A DNA stretch of 64,000 nt from assembly GCA_017960905.1 (NCBI GenBank), contig JAGCYH010000014.1:18212-82211 (forward strand). The letters are read 5' to 3'. The notes under the pieces were generated by a model. That model was not told the DNA's origin and searched no databases. It worked only from the letters and a program-made list of their open reading frames with translations. The position numbers and the translations under genes are program-made. The first letter of the stretch is position 1. Every line of letters begins with the position of its first letter. Positions 45,479-52,756 of the stretch are shown here, one piece after another. The DNA is from Bacteroidales bacterium. Lineage in GTDB: Bacteria > Bacteroidota > Bacteroidia > Bacteroidales > Marinilabiliaceae.

Positions 45479-46461
45479 TTTTTGTAGATAGGTATTTTAA
45501 TAAAAACAGGTAAATGGTCGCTATATCCGCCGTTGTACCGTTGTCCGATGTAAGTGCGGAAAGGTTTGTAGCCAACGTATCGGCTATCGGGTTCGACGAG
45601 GTAGTTGAGTTCGCCGATGAAGAACCAAGGTCGCTCGGGCGAACAGATTGATTTCGAGACGATTATGTGGTCGATCGTACTCCATTCTCCATGGTATTTG
45701 TAAGAATGCCTGTTGGTGAATGTAGAGAGATTGATGTAGTCGGGGCCGTTGCGTGTGGCGCCGAACACTTTAGCGAGGGCATCGGACGATGCCACATCGT
45801 TGAAGTCGCCGATGAGTACTATCTTAGCGTCGGGGTTAGTGGCTGTGATAGAGTCGCATACGCTACGCGTATGCCTTGCCACGTGTTCGCGTTTCCAAAC
45901 CGTTTCGGCTTCGCCACCATACTTCGACGGCCAGTGGTTGACGAAGATGTGAAAAGTGTCGGTGGCGTATTTGATTTTTGCGTAGAGAACGTCGCGGGTG
46001 ATGAAATTGCTGTCGGGAACCGACATGCTGATGGGGTACGAGCTGATAATCTTGACGATGTCGGCGTCGTAGAGCAAGGCCGGTGCGATGCCGCGCGCAT
46101 CGGGTGTGGGGTAGCAGATGGCTTTGTAGTTGAGGGCGTCGTCGGAGAGGCCGCCCTCGTAGAGGAGCGCTTCGACGGCTTTAGGCCCTTCGACCTCGCA
46201 CAGGCCGATAATCTGCGGGCAGTCCCAGCCATTGACCGATGTTATCACGCGTGATATTTTGGCGGCTTTTTGTCTCATACGATAGTTGGTCCAATGGTTG
46301 CTGCCATCGGGCGTGAAGGCGTCGTCGTTTTTGTCGGGGTCGTCGTCGGGGTGGAAGAAGTTTTCGACGTTGTACGACATGATGACGAGAGTGTCGGTTT
46401 GAGCTTTTGCGGAAACCGGCGCTAAGAGCAAGAAAACCAGTGTTATGAGCGATTTTGCCAT
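45475..46461 (-). CDS. Exported endonuclease/exonuclease/phosphatase-family protein
   Basis: A 328-residue EEP-fold metal-dependent phosphohydrolase. The start at 46461 gives a signal peptide (about 1-20, ending VSAKAQ); an upstream ATG at 46482 is less fitting. Motifs: LVIMSYNVENFFHPDD (N and E), VLIGDFNDV (about 220) and the final SDHLPVFI (D and H). The substrate may be nucleic acid, a lipid or a phosphorylated sugar. It lies in a leftward unit with the beta-helix lipoprotein, 60 bases upstream. Confidence 0.85.
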   Translation of the reverse strand: MAKSLITLVFLLLAPVSAKAQTDTLVIMSYNVENFFHPDDDPDKNDDAFTPDGSNHWTNYRMRQKAAKISRVITSVNGWDCPQIIGLCEVEGPKAVEALLYEGGLSDDALNYKAICYPTPDARGIAPALLYDADIVKIISSYPISMSVPDSNFITRDVLYAKIKYATDTFHIFVNHWPSKYGGEAETVWKREHVARHTRSVCDSITATNPDAKIVLIGDFNDVASSDALAKVFGATRNGPDYINLSTFTNRHSYKYHGEWSTIDHIIVSKSICSPERPWFFIGELNYLVEPDSRYVGYKPFRTYIGQRYNGGYSDHLPVFIKIPIYKK

Positions 46462-46521
46462 ATTATCGTAGTGAAAATCCAAAATTAGGAATCAATTGTC
46501 AGAAACGCAATAGTTAGAGGG

Positions 46522-47907
46522 TTATTTTTTTTGAATAATGGTGTATTCGAACGCGCCGAGGTCGGGATTCGCGTCGTCGAGACGGCTGTTGCCGTCGAAG
46601 TCGAGCGGACTGGTCGCGGCGTATTTTTTGTCGCCGCGATCGATGGCAACAGAAGCGGAGTCGAGGTGGAAATCGAACGTTTCGCGGTCGATAAATGAGG
46701 CATCGTTTTCGTTGATTAAATCAACGAAACGAGCGTCGCCATCGGTGACGAATTTTTTACCGAGATTGATTAAACAATTGGAAATGAGGATATTGCTGGC
46801 GTCTCCCGATGCTAAGTCCAATTCGTTGGCGGCGTTGCCGACAACAATAGAGTTGGTTAGTGTAAATTGCTTTAATTCAGGATATTGCGCAGCGGCAGAC
46901 AGATAAACTGAAGCTTGTTTGCGCGCGTTCCAGCGGAAGTAGTTCGACAGAGTGGAATGAGTTACAGAAGTTTCGCCGCCGTATGCTGCGATGAGAGCGC
47001 CGCCGCAGTTGTATAGAAGCGTATTGGCCACATCGAGTTTTGCTCCGTAAGCGAGAATTGCGCCGCGCGAGGCGTCGCAAATTATTGTGTTGCGAATTGT
47101 AAGCTGCGATGTCGAATCGGCCACGACAGCATAGGTGGCGTTGGCAATTTCGGCATATTCGATGATGGATTCTTTTGAGCCTGGCATAAAGGTTATCGGA
47201 CCCCACTGACCAGGGATGTCTCCATAGTAATAATCTATATTACAGCTTTTTACAACGACGTGTTTATCGCGCGAACCAACCATTTTGAGAGCACCGTAAA
47301 CATCGAGGCGGGCGTTGTCGGAAAACAGAATGCGGGTGCCGGGGCTTGCGGTAAGTGTGGCCGAGCTATCGACAATGCAAGTTCCCGACACCATATATGG
47401 CATATTATCAGAGAGTTGCATATCGGAAGAGATTTTTCCCGTAAGGGGAATAGTATTCTGACCGTAAGCCATCACAACGCATTGCCAGCGATTGGTGCCG
47501 TGAGTTACAACTATTTCATCTTCAAGAAGATAAGGCTGCGGCTCATCGGTTTTGGGCGGAAAAACGTTGAGAAAGACGTAGAGGCTGTCTTTGCGCTGTA
47601 GCCTGATGTCGGTCAGTTCGTTGGTATTGCGGCCGTTGACGCATATTTTGAAGGCCGATTCAGAACCTTTCCCGAGGTAAATGCGGTCGATGGTAAGGTC
47701 TTCGCCCGAAGTGTTGTAGACAAGCAGAGAGCCCGTCGCGGCAAGCGTTCCGGTGTAGAGCGTGTCGTACGAGAGCGTGTCGGTGGCGAGCGTTATGGCA
47801 TTGCTGTCGCCGCGGAAAGAGTAGTCTTTTTCACAAGCGGAAAAGACGAGCAACGTAGTTGCGATAAGGAACAATGATGTGATATTTTTTATATGTAAAA
47901 TATTCAT
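46522..47907 (-). CDS. Right-handed parallel beta-helix lipoprotein
   Basis: A 461-residue outer-envelope lipoprotein; lipobox FSAC with the cysteine near residue 25, CEKDYS afterwards. The first third contains a beta-sandwich (about 50-150) and the rest forms repeated beta-helix turns with LTIRNTIICDASRGAILAYG and LDVANTLLYNCGGALIAAYG. Such helices often bind polysaccharide. The C terminus reads DFDGNSRLDDANPDLGAFEY, a typical end in this family. ATG 47907 is chosen over a TTG two codons upstream. It is the first gene of the - strand set together with 45475 and 44798. Confidence 0.83.
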   Translation of the reverse strand: MNILHIKNITSLFLIATTLLVFSACEKDYSFRGDSNAITLATDTLSYDTLYTGTLAATGSLLVYNTSGEDLTIDRIYLGKGSESAFKICVNGRNTNELTDIRLQRKDSLYVFLNVFPPKTDEPQPYLLEDEIVVTHGTNRWQCVVMAYGQNTIPLTGKISSDMQLSDNMPYMVSGTCIVDSSATLTASPGTRILFSDNARLDVYGALKMVGSRDKHVVVKSCNIDYYYGDIPGQWGPITFMPGSKESIIEYAEIANATYAVVADSTSQLTIRNTIICDASRGAILAYGAKLDVANTLLYNCGGALIAAYGGETSVTHSTLSNYFRWNARKQASVYLSAAAQYPELKQFTLTNSIVVGNAANELDLASGDASNILISNCLINLGKKFVTDGDARFVDLINENDASFIDRETFDFHLDSASVAIDRGDKKYAATSPLDFDGNSRLDDANPDLGAFEYTIIQKK

Positions 47908-47934
47908 TATCAAATGTTTAATAGCAACTTGTTT

Positions 47935-49509
47935 CTATTGTTTGTCGAGCACAGCATCTAATCGTACGGTTTCGCTTCTTGATTTGCCTTTGGTGCTGAG
48001 AGTGAGTTTTTTATTGATGTAACCTTTTGCGCCACAGAGTATTATGTACTCTGTTCCAGGATTGATGCGTTGTCCGAATTTACCGTCGTCGCCGAGGCGT
48101 ATTTTGTTGTTAGAGCCGTCGTCGCCAATGATGCGGACGAAGCTTTTCTGCGGCACACCGCCATCGTTGCCTCTGACGCTGCCTTCGAGCATCAGCACCA
48201 CTTCGGGCATTACGAAGCTGTATATGTTGTCGACGCCTTTGGCATTCGCCCTGTTGCTGCTCAGAAAACCTTCTTCGCGGTTACCCGCGAAGACAATTCC
48301 GAAGTCGTCGCCGAAGCTGTTGATGGGCACGCCGAGATTGCTGACGACGTGGTTGCCGTTTTCGTTCATTTCGGCTTTGTAGATGTCGAGCCCGCCGTAG
48401 CCTGGATGGCCGTTGGAGCTGAAGTAGAGCGTGCCGTTGCTGCGGACGTAAGGGAACATCTCGTCGCCTTGGGTGTTGACTATAGCGCCGAGGTTCTCGG
48501 CTTTCGTCCATTTGCCGTCGGTGCCTTTTTCGGTTTTGTAGATGTCTTTGCCACCGATGCCGCCAGCGGCATCGCTAACAAAGTAGAGCGTGTTGCCGTC
48601 GGGCGAGATGGCCGGATGCGCCACCATCATTGTCGAGTCGCCGCCCGGGATGACGCGCACGGGGTCGCTCCAGCGGCCGCCGCTGCGCTTTATTTCGAAG
48701 CATTGCGCGGTATTCTGTTGCTCAGGGTCGTACGGGCAGCGCGTGAAGTACATCACCTTCCCGTCGGGCGTGAGCGACGGCGTTCCGTCGTCGATTTGCG
48801 AGCTGAAAGGCTCTTCGAGAGGCTCGGGGTAAGTCCAGTTGTCGCGACCGTCGAGACGGCTGATGTAGATGGTCGAGTTGCCTTGTCCAGTAACGCGGTT
48901 GGTGCGTTTGTGCTTTTTAGGCAGGCGCATCGAAGTAAAATAGACAATATCGTAGTCGTCGCCGACGAATGCCGGGCTATAGTCCGAAAACTTCGAGTTG
49001 AACTGTTTCGCGAGCGACATTATGTAGCCGCTGTCGGGTGCGTTTTTGTAGTCGTACTCGTTCATGTATTTCCACATGGGCTCGGCTAAGTCGCACGAAG
49101 CGAGACCGTTACGAGCCAAAAGGCTCGTAGAGTTTTTGTTCTGATAAAGCAGATAAGCCTCGCGAGCGCCTTCGAAATCGCCAGTGGCGCGAAGACAGTC
49201 GGCCATGCGCAGTTGAGCATCGGCGCGGTCGAACTTGGCACGAATGGCGCGGTTGTAGTTGGTGGCGGCCTTTTTGTTCATGCCTTTAATGCGGTAGCAC
49301 TCAGCGAGATAGAAGGCGTATTCGCCTTTTGTGTATCTGTTTTTTTCGGAAGAATACGCTTTGGAGAATTTTGACAATGCGCGGTCGTATTCGCCGATCT
49401 CGAACGAGTTGCGACCGGCAGTGCCTTTACTGCCGTTGCAAGCCGACAGCAGCGTTGCTGCTGTCAGAACTGACATTATGTAATAACCCTTTTTGGCGAT
49501 TGTTATCAT
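47935..49509 (-). CDS. TPR/PD40 beta-propeller lipoprotein without OmpA domain
   Basis: A 524-residue envelope lipoprotein. Lipobox LLSAC puts the cysteine near 24; the N-terminal charged MITIAKKGYY justifies the ATG at 49509. TPR-like units occupy about 30-145, then a PD40 six-bladed propeller (about 185-420: YSPAFVGDDYDIVYF, PAISPDGNTLYFVSD, YVRSNGTLYFSSNG), then a carboxypeptidase-like beta domain (about 435-500). The family resembles PorE-type proteins, but those end in an OmpA domain, which is missing here. The 28-base gap to the beta-helix gene suggests co-transcription. A -7 like TAATTTTG lies so close to the start that the transcript may be almost leaderless. Confidence 0.82.
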   Translation of the reverse strand: MITIAKKGYYIMSVLTAATLLSACNGSKGTAGRNSFEIGEYDRALSKFSKAYSSEKNRYTKGEYAFYLAECYRIKGMNKKAATNYNRAIRAKFDRADAQLRMADCLRATGDFEGAREAYLLYQNKNSTSLLARNGLASCDLAEPMWKYMNEYDYKNAPDSGYIMSLAKQFNSKFSDYSPAFVGDDYDIVYFTSMRLPKKHKRTNRVTGQGNSTIYISRLDGRDNWTYPEPLEEPFSSQIDDGTPSLTPDGKVMYFTRCPYDPEQQNTAQCFEIKRSGGRWSDPVRVIPGGDSTMMVAHPAISPDGNTLYFVSDAAGGIGGKDIYKTEKGTDGKWTKAENLGAIVNTQGDEMFPYVRSNGTLYFSSNGHPGYGGLDIYKAEMNENGNHVVSNLGVPINSFGDDFGIVFAGNREEGFLSSNRANAKGVDNIYSFVMPEVVLMLEGSVRGNDGGVPQKSFVRIIGDDGSNNKIRLGDDGKFGQRINPGTEYIILCGAKGYINKKLTLSTKGKSRSETVRLDAVLDKQ

Positions 49510-49600
49510 GCCTCAAAATTACGCAAAATATTGTTATCTGCTTTTAATAGAACGACAATTGTGGCCTCTTATTGAGTGAATTGTATTTTTTTGATGTTTT

Positions 49601-49645
49601 GAGCCGGAATACCCAACCTTCGGAGAAGGTTGGATATTCCGGCTC
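49601..49645. terminator. Long hairpin between two leftward genes
   Basis: A near-perfect 20-bp stem (arms 49601-49620 and 49626-49645, one mismatch). The only T run is on the + strand after 49645, although both neighbouring genes read leftward. It could stabilise the GH3 transcript end or terminate antisense transcripts. The rest of 49510-49683 holds nothing I recognise. Confidence 0.6.
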
Positions 49646-49683
49646 TTGTTTTTGTAAAATTATGAAAATCAGATTTTTATCTA

Positions 49684-51936
49684 TCAATCTATCCGAACCG
49701 ACATTTCTTGGAAGTTGTCGGAAGAGTTGCCGATGTAGATTTCATAATCGCCACTCTCCAAAACCCAATCGTGCTGGTCGACATCGAAATATTTCATTTT
49801 TTCTGATGAAAGATTTATCTCGACTGTCTTCTCTTCGCCCGGATTGAGGAAAACCTTCTGGAACCCTTTAAGCTCCTTGGCTGCGCGCTCTACGTTTGAA
49901 TCCTTTTTACCGACATAAACCTGAACTACTTCAGAACCGCTGCAATCGCCTGTGTTTTTGACTTTTGCGGTTATTCTGAAAACATAAGTGGTCTTTTCGG
50001 GCTGGTTGAGCTTTTTGATAGTCGATTTCATTGTTGAATAGTCTAAGTTGCTGATTTCGAACGAAGTATACGATAGACCATAGCCGAATGCGAAAAGCGG
50101 TTTAATGCCTTTCGTGTCGTGCCAGCGGTAGCCAACCAGAATGTCTTCTTTGTAAGTCTCTTTGTGAAGCCATTGGTTTCCGTCTTCGACGCCCGGATAA
50201 ACAATGTCTTCGCCGAAGCTGTGCACGGCGTTATCCTCGAGGCGAACGGGGAACGAGATAGGCAATTTGCCCGACGGGTTGACCTCGCCGCAGAGCACAT
50301 CGGCGATGGCTTGGCCAGCTTCGCTGCCCAAGTACCACGCTTGCACGATAGCCGGCACTTTCTCGATCCACGGCATTGCGTAAGCATTGCCGCTTATGAA
50401 CACCGTTACAATGTTGGGGTTCACCTCGGCAATTTTCTCTATGAGTTCGTTTTGTCCGAAAGGCAGGTCGAGCGACTGGCGGTCGCCGTCTTCGCAATCC
50501 TGCTGGTGGCTCTTGTTGAGGCCGCCGACGAAAATCACCAAGTCGGCGTCAGCTGCCGTGGCCACGGCAGCTTTGAAGAGGCTGTCGGTGTTGATGCTGG
50601 GTGGAAATACACGTCCGTACATCGAAGGACCGCCTGCGTAACCCATTGAGTATGTTATGTTTGCATTGGGGAATGCTTTTTTCAGACCTTCGAGAGGCGA
50701 AATTTCGAATTTCGGTTTCAACTCCGACGAGCCGCCGGCTTTGCACATCGAGCGAGTGGCGTTTTCGCCAATGACAGCGATTTTCTTCGTGGTATTCGGG
50801 TCGAGTGGCAGAATGTGGTTGTCGTTTTTGAGTAGGACAATGGCTTCGCGGGCCACGTTGAGGGCAGTCTGGCAGTGCTCTTCGGAGCCGAGTGAGCCGG
50901 GCTTTCTGTACGGATTCATGCTTGTGCGAAGCATAAGCCGCAGGACGCGGCGAACCTTCTCGTCGAGCACCGATTCGGGAATCTCGCCCGATTTTATGGC
51001 GTTGAGGAACGGAACTCCGAGATAGTAGTTGTCGTAGGCGTTACGAGTTCCGGCAGTGAGCCCGTTGGTCCACGTGCCCATTTCGATGTCGAGACCGTTG
51101 TAAGCGGCTTCCTGCGTGTTGTGCGCGCCGCCCCAGTCAGTAACAACGGCGCCATCGAACTGCCATTCGTCTTTGAGAATGTCAACAAGCAGCGTCTTGT
51201 TGTGGCAGCAATGCTGCCCCAAATAGCGGTTGTATGAGCCCATGATGGACCACGTATGTCCCTCTGTTACAGCTGCTTTGAAAGCCGGAAGGTATATCTC
51301 GCGCAGAGCGCGCTCGCTAACTTCAACATCGACGTTCCCGCGCCAAACCTCCTGATTATTAAGCGCATAGTGCTTTACGCATGTTGCCACGCCGTTTTCC
51401 TGCACGCCCTTGATGTACGGCACAACCAGTGTAGAAGCCAGGAATGGGTCCTCGCCCATGTACTCGAAGTTGCGTCCGTTGAGCGGTGTGCGGTAGATAT
51501 TGACACCAGGCCCGAGAATGACGTTTTTGCCTCTGTACAAGCACTCTTCGCCGAGCGCATGACCAAAGTCATGCGCCAAGTTCGGATTGAAAGTCGAGGC
51601 GAGGGCCGTGAGCGCGGGGAAAGCCGTGCAAGAGTCGTTAGTCCAGCCGGCGTAGTTCCACGTGTCCCATTCGAATTCGGCACGCACGCCGTGCGGGCCG
51701 TCGCTCATCCACAATTCGGGTATGCCCAGTCGGGCAACGCCTGGAACGGAGAATTTCGATTGCGCGTGGCAGAGTTTAACTTTCTCATCGAGAGATAGTT
51801 GCGGCATAATCTCATTGATACGCTGCTCGATTACCTCGTCGCTTAATCCGTTTTGAGGCTGTGGCGTTTTATCGCCACACGCCGATAAAACCAATGCGGA
51901 GGCAATTACCAATAATGCGTTTTTCATAATGTTCAT
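49684..51936 (-). CDS. bglX: GH3-family beta-glucosidase-type lipoprotein
   Basis: A 750-residue periplasmic or outer-envelope glycoside hydrolase family 3 enzyme, likely a beta-glucosidase or beta-xylosidase. Lipobox LSAC (C20), N-terminal TIM barrel with nucleophile D267 in VVTDWGG, substrate motif VKHYALNN near 188, then the alpha/beta sandwich (about 385-600, with EDGDRQSLDLPFGQ) and the fibronectin-like C-terminal domain. ATG 51936 and 51927 are both possible; the second is the stronger signal-peptide start. Next to GH2 and DUF2271 genes, it fits a carbohydrate-use unit. The symbol is by family analogy. Confidence 0.9.
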   Translation of the reverse strand: MNIMKNALLVIASALVLSACGDKTPQPQNGLSDEVIEQRINEIMPQLSLDEKVKLCHAQSKFSVPGVARLGIPELWMSDGPHGVRAEFEWDTWNYAGWTNDSCTAFPALTALASTFNPNLAHDFGHALGEECLYRGKNVILGPGVNIYRTPLNGRNFEYMGEDPFLASTLVVPYIKGVQENGVATCVKHYALNNQEVWRGNVDVEVSERALREIYLPAFKAAVTEGHTWSIMGSYNRYLGQHCCHNKTLLVDILKDEWQFDGAVVTDWGGAHNTQEAAYNGLDIEMGTWTNGLTAGTRNAYDNYYLGVPFLNAIKSGEIPESVLDEKVRRVLRLMLRTSMNPYRKPGSLGSEEHCQTALNVAREAIVLLKNDNHILPLDPNTTKKIAVIGENATRSMCKAGGSSELKPKFEISPLEGLKKAFPNANITYSMGYAGGPSMYGRVFPPSINTDSLFKAAVATAADADLVIFVGGLNKSHQQDCEDGDRQSLDLPFGQNELIEKIAEVNPNIVTVFISGNAYAMPWIEKVPAIVQAWYLGSEAGQAIADVLCGEVNPSGKLPISFPVRLEDNAVHSFGEDIVYPGVEDGNQWLHKETYKEDILVGYRWHDTKGIKPLFAFGYGLSYTSFEISNLDYSTMKSTIKKLNQPEKTTYVFRITAKVKNTGDCSGSEVVQVYVGKKDSNVERAAKELKGFQKVFLNPGEEKTVEINLSSEKMKYFDVDQHDWVLESGDYEIYIGNSSDNFQEMSVRID

Positions 51937-51954
51937 TTTTAATGAGTTACGTTG

Positions 51955-52530
51955 TTATTTCAAAACGGCTTTGACGTTTTGAACCATATCCTTGTGCTCG
52001 GTAACCGATTCGTCGTTTTCGCTTACGCTGAGTTTTATTTCAGACGCTTTGTCGGTTGTCGAGAAGTCGCCACAGTAGGTTGTTACGCCCTTCTGGAAAT
52101 ATGTGGCTTCGATGAAGACTTTGTATTTGCCGTCGGCAACTTTGTTGCCGTCGTTGTCGGTGAAGTCCCAGACGAAAGTCTGTTTTCCGCTTTCTTTGGG
52201 TGTTGCGCCAGTGAATCCATCTATCTGGCTGTCAGTGAGTTCATCGGCTTTGGCGTGACTAACCCAAGTTTGTACGCATGTCGGGCGGAAACGGTATCCG
52301 CGGTCGGTCTGATGTCCGCCACGATTGGCGCCTTTCGATGTGAAAGACGTTATAAATAAGGTTTTTACGACATCGCCTTTGGCGTTTTCGATCCATACGC
52401 CGTATTGGTTCGAGCCAGGACCTTGTTGTTTCGTATAGTCGAAAGATACTTCCAACTTGTTGCTGTTCTGAGCATTAGCGAACGAACAGCCGAGGCATAT
52501 TGCCATTGAGCAAATTAAAAATCTAATCAT
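51955..52530 (-). CDS. DUF2271 exported protein
   Basis: A 191-residue protein with a signal peptide (about 1-20, SFANAQ) and a DUF2271 domain (about 25-170; QGPGSNQYGVWIENAKGDVVK, FRPTCVQTWVSHAK, YKVFIEATYFQKG). DUF2271 proteins are often near ApbE-like flavin transferases, but here the neighbours are GH3 and the tiny DUF4250 gene. Start at 52530 (MIRFLIC) is chosen as the codon that begins the signal peptide. Function unknown; it may bind metal or flavin. Confidence 0.82.
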   Translation of the reverse strand: MIRFLICSMAICLGCSFANAQNSNKLEVSFDYTKQQGPGSNQYGVWIENAKGDVVKTLFITSFTSKGANRGGHQTDRGYRFRPTCVQTWVSHAKADELTDSQIDGFTGATPKESGKQTFVWDFTDNDGNKVADGKYKVFIEATYFQKGVTTYCGDFSTTDKASEIKLSVSENDESVTEHKDMVQNVKAVLK

Positions 52531-52537
52531 ATCAGTA

Positions 52538-52711
52538 TTATTTAAATTGGTTTTGAGATTCGTAGTAGACGTAATCAATTGATTCTAACTTTGTTATGAG
52601 TTCGTTTTTGTCAATTCCAATGGTGTTGCAGAGTTCGTCGAGCGAACTGAACTCGTCGCGTAGTCGCGTGTTGACATAGCTAAGCAGCATAATCGGGTCT
52701 TGTGGTATCAT
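52538..52711 (-). CDS. DUF4250 small protein
   Basis: A 57-residue protein (MIPQDPIMLLSYVNTRLRDE at the start and IDYVYYESQNQF at the end) that fits the DUF4250 pattern. It is too short for many ORF finders and lies 7 bases before the DUF2271 gene and 45 bases after the GH2 stop, in the same direction. Helical, cytosolic, possibly a regulator or chaperone-type adapter. Function unknown. Confidence 0.8.
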   Translation of the reverse strand: MIPQDPIMLLSYVNTRLRDEFSSLDELCNTIGIDKNELITKLESIDYVYYESQNQFK

Positions 52712-52756
52712 TTTATTTATATATAAATAATTAAATATCAGTGGTTTATGTTGGTT

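Noticed and set aside
48070..49089. 339-codon open frame antisense to the PD40 lipoprotein
   Set aside because: Low-complexity Val/Ala/Glu-rich shadow of the real gene on the - strand; no promoter or family features.
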